This document shows positions 7,088-13,381 of a stretch of 13,381 nucleotides of DNA, piece by piece (the stretch's first letter is position 1; each line of letters begins with the position of its first letter). This DNA is from Ramlibacter sp. (GTDB taxonomy: Bacteria; Pseudomonadota; Gammaproteobacteria; Burkholderiales; Burkholderiaceae_C): positions 1 to 13,381 of the forward strand of contig JANXVP010000030.1 in the NCBI GenBank assembly GCA_025351615.1. The letters run 5' to 3'. The notes under the pieces are model-generated. The model saw only the letters and a list, made by a program, of their open reading frames with translations. It did no database searches and was not told the origin of the DNA. A program made the translations under genes and the position numbers.

Positions 7088-8032
7088 TCACGCCGGCCCG
7101 AGTGCGGCCCGCAACTGCGACGCGCAGAGCGCGACGGCGGTGTTGGCTTCGTCGAGCACCCTGCCCATGGTGATGAAGCCGTGAATCTGCCGCTGGAAAC
7201 ACACCAGTGTCGAGCGGGTGCCGGCGTCGCTCAGCGCCTGCGCATACTGCAGGCCCTCGTCACGCAGCGGGTCGAAGCCGGCCGTCAGCAGGAAGGCGGG
7301 CGGCAGCCGCGACAGGTCGGGATGCAGCAAGGGGGACGCGCGCCAGTCGAGGTCGTGTTTCGGGTCGTCGATGTAGTGGTCGTGGAAGTAGCTGATGGTG
7401 TCGCTCGTCAGCAGGTAGCCCTGGCCATTGCTCTGGTGCGACGGCGCGGTGCGGCGCATGTCGGTGCCGGGGTAGATCAACAGCTGGAAGGTGATCGGCA
7501 AATCGCCGGCATCACGGGCTGCGATCGCCACGACGGCGGCCAGATTGCCGCCGGCACTGTCGCCCCCGACCGCCAGCCGGCCGGCATCCAGCCGCAGGGA
7601 CCCGGCGTTGGCCCGGATCCAGTACGTCGCCGCGAGGCAATCGTCCACCGCGGCGGGGAAACGGTGTTCCGGTCCCATGCGGTAGTCCACGGCCACGACG
7701 GCGCAGCCCGAGCCATTGGCCAGCTCCCGGCAGAGCGTGTCATGCGTCTCGAGGTCGCCGATCACCCAGCCGCCGCCGTGGTAGTACACCAGCACCGGCA
7801 GTTGCCGGTCGGCCGGGCTGCCGAGCGGGCGGTAAAGACGCAGCGGGATCTCGCCGCCCGGCCTCTGCGCCTTGAGCTCGCGCGTTTGCGCCACCTCGGG
7901 CGGTTTGGGCTGGGTGACCGAGCGCCGCTCGCGGTACCAGTGCCTCGCCTCGGTTGGGGTGAGCGTGTGGGTCGGCGGCAAGCCTTTTTCCTCGATCAGC
8001 CGAAGCAGGGCGCGGGCCTGTGGGTGCAGCAT
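7088..8032 (-). CDS. Alpha/beta hydrolase, HSL (GDXG) family esterase
   Basis: A 314-residue hormone-sensitive-lipase-type esterase, the first gene of the operon. The oxyanion motif HGGGW is at 85-89, YRMGPEHRFPAAVDD at 117-131 is typical of the family, the nucleophile S159 lies in GGDSAGG, and the acid D254 (DPLRDEG) and H284 (HGF) complete the triad. There is no signal peptide, so it acts in the cytoplasm on small soluble esters. The frame stays open 26 codons further upstream, but I chose the ATG at 8032: AAGGAG at 8041-8046 lies 8 bases before it, and the longer version would run into the divergent isomerase gene. The substrate is unknown. In this operon it could release 3-hydroxybenzoate or gentisate from an ester, but HSL esterases are widely promiscuous, so this is inference. 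Confidence 0.93.
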   Translation of the reverse strand: MLHPQARALLRLIEEKGLPPTHTLTPTEARHWYRERRSVTQPKPPEVAQTRELKAQRPGGEIPLRLYRPLGSPADRQLPVLVYYHGGGWVIGDLETHDTLCRELANGSGCAVVAVDYRMGPEHRFPAAVDDCLAATYWIRANAGSLRLDAGRLAVGGDSAGGNLAAVVAIAARDAGDLPITFQLLIYPGTDMRRTAPSHQSNGQGYLLTSDTISYFHDHYIDDPKHDLDWRASPLLHPDLSRLPPAFLLTAGFDPLRDEGLQYAQALSDAGTRSTLVCFQRQIHGFITMGRVLDEANTAVALCASQLRAALGPA

Positions 8033-8108
8033 GTGCGGGTCTCCTTGTGGAGCGCAGTTTAGGCTTGCGCAGCCCGATTCGCCCGCAACCCGGTTTATGC
8101 TCGCGGCC
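8033..8108. promoter_or_regulatory. Divergent intergenic region between catabolic operon and isomerase
   Basis: These 76 bases separate the two divergent start codons and must carry the leader of the minus-strand operon and probably its promoter. The only clear signal is the ribosome binding site of the hydrolase (complement of 8041-8046). I looked for -35/-10 pairs on both strands. TTG-rich and TA-rich hexamers exist (plus-strand TTGCGC at 8065, TATGCT at 8096), but the spacings are far from 17, so no sigma70 promoter is called. No clear inverted-repeat operator is visible either. Confidence 0.4.
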
Positions 8109-8750
8109 ATGAAGCTCTACAACTACTTCCGCTCTTCCGCCTCCTACCGGGTGCGCATTGCGCTCGAGCTCAAGGGGCTCGGTTATGGCTACCTGCCGGT
8201 GCACCTGGCCAAGGGCGAGCACAAGCAATCGGCGTACGCCGCCATATCGCCTTCGCTGCTGGTGCCCATGCTCGAGACCGACGGCGGCGAGCGGCTCGGA
8301 CAATCGATGGCCATCGTCGAGTACCTCGATGAAACGCATCCGCAGCCGCGCCTGTTGCCGGCGGAACCGCTGGCGCGAGCCCGCGTGCGTAGCCTGGCGC
8401 AACTGATCGCCTGCGAAATCCACCCGCTGAACAACCTGCGCGTGCTCAAGTACCTGGTGCGGGACCTGAAGGTTGACGAAGAAGCCAAGAACACGTGGTA
8501 CCGGCATTGGGTGCGGGAGGGACTGGAAGCTTACGAGCGCGAATTGCAGCAACTGCCCGTGTCGAAGTTCAGCTACGGCGACACTCCGACACTCGCCGAT
8601 TGCTGCCTGGTGCCGCAGATCGCCAATGGCCAGCGCTTCAACGCGAATTTCGACGGGCTGACCCGTACCATGGCTGCCTACGAGGCCTGCATGGCGCTGC
8701 CGGCTTTCCAGCGGGCTCAGCCCGCCAGCTGTCCCGACAACGAAGCCTGA
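8109..8750 (+). CDS. maiA: Maleylpyruvate/maleylacetoacetate isomerase (zeta-class GST)
   Basis: A 213-residue zeta-class glutathione transferase that should use glutathione to isomerise maleylpyruvate to fumarylpyruvate in the cytoplasm. The N-terminal thioredoxin-like domain opens with MKLYNYFRSSASYRVRIAL, the zeta active-site loop; the Cys found in maleylacetoacetate isomerases (SSC) is Ala here, close to the NagL type as I remember it. GQSMAIVEYL (64-73) binds the glutathione gamma-glutamyl group. IHPLNN and GDTPTLADCCLVPQ mark the helical domain. The ATG at 8109 matches the usual family start; an in-frame ATG at 8097 adds four residues, and neither has a clear ribosome binding site. The gene diverges from the gentisate operon that needs it and is followed 6 bases later by pgeF. 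Maleylacetoacetate isomerase of tyrosine breakdown is the alternative, and the enzyme may do both. Confidence 0.92.
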   Translation: MKLYNYFRSSASYRVRIALELKGLGYGYLPVHLAKGEHKQSAYAAISPSLLVPMLETDGGERLGQSMAIVEYLDETHPQPRLLPAEPLARARVRSLAQLIACEIHPLNNLRVLKYLVRDLKVDEEAKNTWYRHWVREGLEAYERELQQLPVSKFSYGDTPTLADCCLVPQIANGQRFNANFDGLTRTMAAYEACMALPAFQRAQPASCPDNEA

Positions 8751-8756
8751 AGCAGG

Positions 8757-9536
8757 GTGCACAGCGACTGGCTCATCCCCGACTGGCCCGCACCTGCGCA
8801 GGTGCGGGCCGTATGTACGACAAGACAAGGCGGCATCTCGCTGCCGCCCTACGACAGCCTGAATCTGGGCGACCACGTGGGCGACGATCCCGCCGCCGTG
8901 GCGAGCAATCGCGTTGCGTTCTCGCGGGCGCTGCGGGCGCGGCCGGTGTTTCTCCAGCAGGTCCATGGCAGCGGCGTTGCCAGGCTGGAGATGCGGACGC
9001 CCGACGGCACGCCGGCCGACGCTTGCATCGCCACCGAGCCAGGACTTGCATGCACCATCATGGTCGCCGACTGCCTGCCGGTCCTGTTCACGGACAGCGA
9101 AGGCCGTGTCGTCGCCGCGGCCCACGCCGGTTGGCGCGGGTTGGCCGGAACTGGCGGATGCGGCATCCTGGAAAATGTTGTCCAGGCGTTCCGGGCAACG
9201 CTCCTGTTTGCTGGTGCCGATAGCGCAAGCGAGACCCTGGCGTGGCTGGGCCCGTGCATCGGTCCGCAAGCCTTCGAGGTCGGGGACGAGGTCAGGCAGG
9301 CTTTCGAATTGGCCGATCCGGCCGCGGCGGCGCAGTTCCGCCCGCATGCGGATGGCAAGTGGCTGGCGGACCTGGCGGGGCTGGCGCGGCTGCGCCTCAC
9401 GGCGCTGGGCATTGCGCGGGTGTACGGCAACGACGGCACCCCGGCGTGGTGTACCGCCGGCAACCCGTCACGGTTTTTCTCGCACCGGCGCGACCGCGTC
9501 AGCGGGCGCTTCGCCGCCAGCATCTGGCGCCTTTGA
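8757..9536 (+). CDS. pgeF: Peptidoglycan editing factor PgeF / YfiH-type purine nucleoside phosphorylase (laccase-domain protein)
   Basis: A 259-residue protein of the YfiH/LACC1 (DUF152) family, known to remove wrong amino acids from peptidoglycan precursors and shown in homologs to act as purine nucleoside phosphorylase and adenosine deaminase. The metal-binding triad is visible: H70 (QQVHGSGV), C106 (VADCLPVLF) and H123 (AAAHAGWRGLAG). TTRQGGIS and SLNLGDHVGDDP near the start, and FFSHRRD near the end, are also family hallmarks. The start must be the GTG at 8757: the isomerase TGA at 8748-8750 is in the same frame, no ATG lies between, and homology begins within about ten residues. The ribosome binding site is weak (GCAGG abutting the start). 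A perfect 26-bp palindrome covers about codons 10-18. The last 69 bases overlap the convergent membrane-protein gene. Confidence 0.93.
   Translation: MHSDWLIPDWPAPAQVRAVCTTRQGGISLPPYDSLNLGDHVGDDPAAVASNRVAFSRALRARPVFLQQVHGSGVARLEMRTPDGTPADACIATEPGLACTIMVADCLPVLFTDSEGRVVAAAHAGWRGLAGTGGCGILENVVQAFRATLLFAGADSASETLAWLGPCIGPQAFEVGDEVRQAFELADPAAAAQFRPHADGKWLADLAGLARLRLTALGIARVYGNDGTPAWCTAGNPSRFFSHRRDRVSGRFAASIWRL
8785..8810. repeat. Perfect 26-bp palindrome inside the 5' end of pgeF
   Basis: The left arm GGCCCGCACCTGC (8785-8797) is followed directly by its exact reverse complement GCAGGTGCGGGCC (8798-8810). The symmetry stops at the flanking T and G. In mRNA it would form an 11-bp GC-rich stem with a GCGC loop, starting 28 bases after the first base of the GTG start codon. 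No U-run follows, so it is not a classical terminator. It may be a protein-binding operator, a translational brake or a folding accident of coding sequence. Confidence 0.75.
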
Positions 9537-9752
9537 GCCGACCGCAACGGCCTGTCGCGCCGCCATGCGGGCGGCCCTGCGGCGTCGCCTGCGGGCGGGT
9601 TCCAGCATCAGGTAAATCACCAAGCCGACGGGCCCGACGCCGTAAAGCAAAAAGGTGACAATGGCTCCGAGTACGCTTCCGGTGCTGCTGGTGGCCTCGG
9701 CGACCGCCATCATCAGCGCAACGTAGAGCCAGCCGATCACGACGATGGACAT
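9468..9752 (-). CDS. Small two-helix inner-membrane protein, function unknown
   Basis: A 94-residue protein with two predicted membrane helices, about residues 2-18 (SIVVIGWLYVALMMAVA) and 26-49 (from SVLGAIVTFLLYGVGPVGLV), followed by a run of six Arg and an Ala-rich charged tail that should be cytoplasmic by the positive-inside rule. I do not recognise a function. The frame opens at an ATG at 9812, but the 20 extra codons have AT-rich third positions unlike the rest and lie over the likely phaC promoter, so I chose the ATG at 9752, where the hydrophobic segment begins. Neither start has a clear ribosome binding site. The 3' end overlaps pgeF by 69 bases, and the gene diverges from phaC. Confidence 0.75.
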   Translation of the reverse strand: MSIVVIGWLYVALMMAVAEATSSTGSVLGAIVTFLLYGVGPVGLVIYLMLEPARRRRRRAARMAARQAVAVGSKAPDAGGEAPADAVAPVREKP

Positions 9753-9773
9753 GGCGGCGGTTGGAGTTTTGAG

Positions 9774-9802
9774 TTGAAGCGCAACATCGACAGTGACATA
9801 CT
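9774..9802 (+). promoter_or_regulatory. Candidate sigma70 promoter for phaCAB
   Basis: TTGAAG at 9774-9779 and CATACT at 9797-9802 are separated by exactly 17 bases; each matches four of six consensus positions. Transcription would start near 9809, giving a leader of about 36 bases containing AGGAG at 9832-9836, 8 bases before the phaC ATG. The region is clearly less GC-rich than the surrounding coding DNA. The call rests on pattern alone. Confidence 0.4.
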
Positions 9803-9844
9803 TGGGATTCATCCTCGCGGGACAGGTTCTCAGGAGACAAAAAT

Positions 9845-11551
9845 ATGCATTCTGAATCAGACTGGGCCGCCGCCACGCAGAAGTTCCAGCAAAGCCTCAG
9901 CGAAAGCTGGGGCAAGGCCATGCAGTCGTTTCAGCAGCTGGGCTTGCCTGCCGATGGCCACGGCCACGGCGCTTCGCCGCCGGCCATGGTGTCGTTTTCG
10001 TCGGAGAAGCTCGAGCAACTGCGGCAGGCCTATCTGAAGGAAGCGTCGGAGCTCTGGAACCACGGCTTGCAACCGAAACCGTCCGGCGACAGGCGATTCG
10101 CCGCGGATGCGTGGAGCGCCAACCCGATCGCCGCGTTTTCTGCCTCGACCTACCTGCTGAACGCCCGCACGATGCTTGGCCTGGCCGAAGCAGTGGAGGC
10201 CGACGCCAAGACCAGGGCCCGCTTGCGTTTTGCGGTCGAGCAGTTCATGGCCGCATCCGCGCCGAGCAATTTCATGGCGCTCAACGCCGATGCGCAGAAC
10301 AGGGCGATCGAAACCAGCGGCGAGAGCATCGCCAAAGGCATGAAAAACCTGCTCGCCGACATCCAGCAAGGCCACGTGTCCATGACCGACGAGAGCCTGT
10401 TCGAGGTCGGACGCAATGTCGCCACCACGCAAGGTGCCGTGGTGTTCGAGAACGAACTGTTCCAGCTGATCGAATACAAGCCGCTGGGCAAGCAGGTGTA
10501 CGAGCGTCCCTTCCTGTTCGTCCCGCCCTGCATCAACAAGTTCTACATCCTCGACCTGCAGCCCGAGAACTCGGTGATCCGCTACACGGTCGAGCAGGGC
10601 CACCGCACTTTCGTGGTGAGCTGGCGCAATGCCGATGATTCCCTGGCAAACAAGACCTGGGACGACTACATCGAGGACGCGGCCATCCGGGCGATCGCCG
10701 TGGTCCAGGACATTACCGGTGCCAGGAAGATCAACGCGCTCGGGTTTTGCGTCGGTGGGACGATCCTCGCCACCGCGCTCGCCGTGCTGGCCGCGCGGGG
10801 TGAAAAGCCGGTGGCCTCGACCACCTTCCTGACCACCTTGCTCGACTTCAGCGACACGGGCATCCTCGACCTGTTCATCGACGAGCCGATGGTGCAATAC
10901 CGCGAGATGCAAATGGGCAAGGGCGGGCTGCTCAAGGGCCAGGAACTGGCCACCACCTTCAGCTTTCTGCGCCCCAACGACCTTGTGTGGAACTATGTGG
11001 TCGGCAATTACCTCAAGGGCGAAACGCCGCCGCCATTCGACCTGCTGTACTGGAACAGCGACTCGACCAACCTGCCGGGACCGATGTACACATGGTACCT
11101 GCGCAACACCTATTTCGAGAACAACATCGTCAAGCCCGGCAAGTGCACCGTCGCCGGTGAGAGCGTGGATCTGTCGACCGTGGACATGCCGGTCTACATC
11201 TATGGCTCGCGTGAAGACCATATCGTGCCCATCGCCGGTGCTTACGCCAGCACCAGGCACCTGCCCGGGAAGAAGCGCTTTGTCATGGGCGCATCCGGGC
11301 ACATCGCGGGTGTCATCAATGCCCCGGTCAAGAACAAGCGGTCCTACTGGACCAACGACAAATTGCCCGCCACCATCGACCAGTGGATAGCGGGTGCGAA
11401 GGAGCACCCGGGGAGCTGGTGGACCGACTGGTCCGGCTGGCTCAAGGGTCACGCCGGCAAACTCGTTCCCGCGCCGAAGAGCTATGGCAAAGGCGCAAAG
11501 TACAAGGCCATCGAGCCGGCGCCGGGTCGCTATGTCAAGGCGAAGGCCTGA
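9845..11551 (+). CDS. phaC: Class I poly(3-hydroxyalkanoate) synthase
   Basis: A 568-residue class I PHA synthase, which polymerises (R)-3-hydroxybutyryl-CoA into polyhydroxybutyrate at the granule surface. The N-terminal region (1-180) is the helical domain of the family, with the conserved [16 protein letters not shown] stretch near 92-107. The catalytic domain has the lipase-like box G300-F-C302-V-G304 with C302 as nucleophile; D458 (SREDHIVP) and H486 ([10 protein letters not shown]) complete the triad, matching C319, D480 and H508 of Cupriavidus necator with a near-constant offset. W405 equivalents and the C-terminal [10 protein letters not shown] motif (524-533) are present. Length near 570-590 and no PhaE neighbour fit class I. 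The ATG follows AGGAG by 8 bases. phaA starts 53 bases downstream with no terminator between, so the three pha genes form an operon. Confidence 0.97.
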   Translation: MHSESDWAAATQKFQQSLSESWGKAMQSFQQLGLPADGHGHGASPPAMVSFSSEKLEQLRQAYLKEASELWNHGLQPKPSGDRRFAADAWSANPIAAFSASTYLLNARTMLGLAEAVEADAKTRARLRFAVEQFMAASAPSNFMALNADAQNRAIETSGESIAKGMKNLLADIQQGHVSMTDESLFEVGRNVATTQGAVVFENELFQLIEYKPLGKQVYERPFLFVPPCINKFYILDLQPENSVIRYTVEQGHRTFVVSWRNADDSLANKTWDDYIEDAAIRAIAVVQDITGARKINALGFCVGGTILATALAVLAARGEKPVASTTFLTTLLDFSDTGILDLFIDEPMVQYREMQMGKGGLLKGQELATTFSFLRPNDLVWNYVVGNYLKGETPPPFDLLYWNSDSTNLPGPMYTWYLRNTYFENNIVKPGKCTVAGESVDLSTVDMPVYIYGSREDHIVPIAGAYASTRHLPGKKRFVMGASGHIAGVINAPVKNKRSYWTNDKLPATIDQWIAGAKEHPGSWWTDWSGWLKGHAGKLVPAPKSYGKGAKYKAIEPAPGRYVKAKA

Positions 11552-11604
11552 CCTGCGGCCGCTCGCCGCCCTGGTCCCCAGACCCCACACCTCAAGGAGT
11601 TCAC

Positions 11605-12783
11605 ATGGAAGACATCGTCATCGTTTCGGCGGTTCGCACCGCGGTCGGCAAGTTCGGCGGCTCGCTCGCCAAGATCCCGGCCGTGGATCTGGGCGCGATC
11701 GTTATCAAGGAGGCGCTGGCACGTGCCAAGGTCGACCCGTCGCAGGTCAGTGAAGTCATCATGGGCCAGGTCCTGGCCGCGGGCGCGGGGCAGAACCCCG
11801 CGCGTCAGGCGCTGCTCAAGGCGGGCCTGCCCAAGGAGGTGCCGGGCCTGACGATCAACGCGGTCTGCGGTTCCGGATTGAAGGCCGTGATGCTGGCGGC
11901 CCAGGCCATTGCCTGGGGCGACGCCGAAATCGTGGTGGCCGGAGGGCAGGAGAACATGAGCGCCGCCCCGCACGTGCTGCCGAATTCGCGCGACGGCCAG
12001 CGCATGGGCGACTGGAAACTGCAGGACACGATGATCGTGGACGGCCTGTGGGACGTCTACAACCAGTACCACATGGGGGTCACGGCCGAGAACGTCGCCA
12101 AGGAACAGAACATCGACCGCGCCGCGCAGGACGCATTGGCGCTCGGCAGCCAGCAGAAGGCGGCCGCGGCACAGGAGGCAGGCAGGTTCAAGGACGAGAT
12201 CGTCGCGGTGCCGATCCCGCAGAAGAAGGGCGACCCGATCCAGTTCGATGCCGACGAGTTCATCAACAAGAAGACCAGTGCCGAGGCCCTCGCGGGCCTG
12301 CGTCCCGCTTTCGACAAGGCTGGTAGCGTCACAGCCGGCAATGCGTCCGGGCTGAACGATGGCGCTGCCGCGGTAGTGGTGATGAGCGCGAAAAAGGCGG
12401 CGTCTCTCGGGCTGAAACCACTCGCCACCATCCGCGCTTTCGGCACCACCGGGCTCGATCCGAAGATCATGGGCATGGGACCGGTCTCGGCCACCAAGAA
12501 GGCGTTGGCGCGTGCCGGCTGGAAGGCCTCGGAAGTCAACCTGTTCGAGCTGAACGAAGCCTTCGCCGCCCAGGCCTGCGCGGTCAACAAGGCGCTCGAC
12601 ATCGATCCCGCCAAGGTCAACGTGAACGGCGGGGCGATCGCCATCGGTCATCCGATCGGTGCGTCCGGCGCGCGCATCCTGGTGACGCTGCTGCACGAGA
12701 TGCAGCGGCGCGAAGCGAAGAAGGGCATTGCCGCGCTTTGTATCGGGGGCGGCATGGGGGTTTCCCTCGCTGTGGAACGTTGA
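11605..12783 (+). CDS. phaA: Acetyl-CoA acetyltransferase (beta-ketothiolase)
   Basis: A 392-residue biosynthetic thiolase that condenses two acetyl-CoA to acetoacetyl-CoA, the first step of PHB synthesis, as a cytosolic tetramer. The acylated nucleophile is C88 ([11 protein letters not shown]); H349 ([11 protein letters not shown]) and C379 (CIGGGMG) form the rest of the active site, all at the usual positions for a protein of about 390 residues. NEAFAAQ near 313-319 is the other thiolase signature. AAGGAG at 11594-11599 lies 5 bases before the ATG and sets the start, although the frame is open further upstream into phaC. It sits between phaC and phaB, which favours the biosynthetic role over fatty-acid beta-oxidation; the length and lack of a hydratase partner agree. 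phaB starts 83 bases downstream. Confidence 0.97.
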   Translation: MEDIVIVSAVRTAVGKFGGSLAKIPAVDLGAIVIKEALARAKVDPSQVSEVIMGQVLAAGAGQNPARQALLKAGLPKEVPGLTINAVCGSGLKAVMLAAQAIAWGDAEIVVAGGQENMSAAPHVLPNSRDGQRMGDWKLQDTMIVDGLWDVYNQYHMGVTAENVAKEQNIDRAAQDALALGSQQKAAAAQEAGRFKDEIVAVPIPQKKGDPIQFDADEFINKKTSAEALAGLRPAFDKAGSVTAGNASGLNDGAAAVVVMSAKKAASLGLKPLATIRAFGTTGLDPKIMGMGPVSATKKALARAGWKASEVNLFELNEAFAAQACAVNKALDIDPAKVNVNGGAIAIGHPIGASGARILVTLLHEMQRREAKKGIAALCIGGGMGVSLAVER

Positions 12784-12866
12784 TTCGGTAGTACAACAGG
12801 CTGCACGCCGCATTGGGCGGCCTCACCCCGCTATGGAATCTGTAGCAAACAGCAAGGAAAAAAAAC

Positions 12867-13381
12867 ATGGGCAAGAAAGTAGCGTATGTCACGGGCGGTA
12901 TGGGCGGAATCGGCACTGCGATCTGCCAACGCATGCACAAGGACGGCTTCATCGTCATTGCCGGTTGCGGCCCGACCCGGGATTTCGGCAAGTGGCTGGG
13001 CGAGCAGAAGGCGCTGGGCTATGAATTCCATGCCTCGGTCGGTAATGTCGGCGACTGGAATTCAACGGTGGAAGCCTTTTCCAAGGCCAAGGCGGAATAT
13101 GGCGCCATCGCCGTGCTCGTGAACAACGCCGGTATCACGCGCGACCGCATGTTCCTGAAGATGTCGCGCGAGGACTGGGATGCGGTGATCGAAACCAACC
13201 TCAACAGCATGTTCAACGTGACCAAGCAGGTAGTGGGCGACATGGTGGAACAGGGCTGGGGCCGAATCGTCAACATCAGCAGCGTCAACGGCGAGAAAGG
13301 CCAGGCCGGCCAGACCAATTATTCGGCCGCCAAGGCCGGAATGCATGGCTTCAGCATGGCGCTGGCGCAGGAACTGGCCAA
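12867..13381 (+). CDS. phaB: Acetoacetyl-CoA reductase, N-terminal part (3' truncated by window edge)
   Basis: The first 171 residues of an NADPH-dependent short-chain dehydrogenase that reduces acetoacetyl-CoA to (R)-3-hydroxybutyryl-CoA, the monomer for PhaC. The family is about 246 residues long, so roughly 75 residues lie beyond the window. The nucleotide-binding motif TGGMGGIG is at 9-16, NNAG at 86-89, and the catalytic set is S138 or S139, Y152 and K156 (NYSAAKAG). GCGPTRDFGKWL after the second strand is typical of PhaB and separates it from FabG. AAGGA at 12854-12858, followed by a run of A, lies 8 bases before the ATG. Third gene of the pha operon; the 83 bases before it contain only a weak 5-bp GCCGC/GCGGC hairpin at 12807-12821 with no U-run, so no terminator. 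Confidence 0.96.
   Translation, partial: MGKKVAYVTGGMGGIGTAICQRMHKDGFIVIAGCGPTRDFGKWLGEQKALGYEFHASVGNVGDWNSTVEAFSKAKAEYGAIAVLVNNAGITRDRMFLKMSREDWDAVIETNLNSMFNVTKQVVGDMVEQGWGRIVNISSVNGEKGQAGQTNYSAAKAGMHGFSMALAQELA

Noticed and set aside
6653..8062. Plus-strand frame of 469 codons opposite the ABM and esterase genes
   Set aside because: Antisense shadow of two genes with clear motifs and ribosome binding sites; it has no domain of its own.
7740..9347. Long minus-strand frame of 535 codons across the isomerase and pgeF
   Set aside because: It crosses two well-supported plus-strand genes and, at its downstream end, the real esterase in another frame; the product is low-complexity with no known domain.
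9753..9812. First 20 codons of the small membrane protein from the ATG at 9812
   Set aside because: Third-position composition is AT-rich unlike the rest, and the stretch coincides with a promoter-like sequence for phaC on the other strand.
9857..11590. Open reading frame of 577 codons on the minus strand opposite phaC
   Set aside because: High GC with a strong third-position bias creates long antisense open frames. The plus strand encodes an unmistakable PhaC with its full triad and ribosome binding site; the antisense product has no recognisable domain.
11530..12813. Minus-strand frame of 427 codons opposite phaA
   Set aside because: Shadow of a canonical thiolase gene in GC-rich DNA.
12784..12866. 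Hairpin between phaA and phaB as a terminator
   Set aside because: The stem is only 5 bp (12807-12821) and no U-run follows; phaB most likely stays in the operon.

Overview
The window is a GC-rich stretch of bacterial chromosome, densely packed with genes. The gene content (class I phaC-phaA-phaB for polyhydroxybutyrate, a gentisate pathway using a NagL-type isomerase, and a pgeF gene next to phaC) suggests a betaproteobacterium of the order Burkholderiales, perhaps Comamonadaceae. That placement is inference from gene content and composition; no rRNA or tRNA is present to test it. No mobile element, CRISPR array or RNA gene was found, and no gene-free stretch exceeds 100 bases.

Layout. (1) 1-1698, plus strand: the C-terminal part of a membrane-anchored Ser/Thr protein kinase, cut by the left edge. 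(2) 8032-1716, minus strand: seven tightly spaced genes that look like one operon. In transcription order they are an HSL-type alpha/beta hydrolase, a small ABM-domain protein, 3-hydroxybenzoate 6-hydroxylase, an FAD_oxidored-family flavoprotein of unknown role, gentisate 1,2-dioxygenase, fumarylpyruvate hydrolase and a Nudix hydrolase. (3) 8109-9536, plus strand, divergent from that operon: a zeta-class GST isomerase (maleylpyruvate or maleylacetoacetate isomerase) followed 6 bases later by pgeF. (4) 9752-9468, minus strand: a small two-helix membrane protein whose 3' end overlaps the 3' end of pgeF. (5) 9845-13381, plus strand: phaC, phaA and the start of phaB, cut by the right edge.

How the genes work together. 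3-Hydroxybenzoate is hydroxylated to gentisate, the ring is opened to maleylpyruvate, this is isomerised to fumarylpyruvate, and hydrolysis gives fumarate and pyruvate. All four enzymes are here, the isomerase on the opposite strand. The hydrolase, ABM protein and FAD_oxidored protein do not belong to the textbook route and may act on an upstream substrate or on quinone side products. They are the best candidates for undescribed biology. No regulator or transporter for the pathway lies in the window. PhaC, PhaA and PhaB condense and reduce acetyl-CoA units and polymerise them to PHB, a possible sink for the carbon, though adjacency may be accidental.

The most unusual non-coding signals are a perfect 26-bp palindrome in the first codons of pgeF, a hairpin-bearing in-frame insertion of about 20 codons in the FAD_oxidored gene, and a duplicated cysteine motif at the kinase C-terminus.
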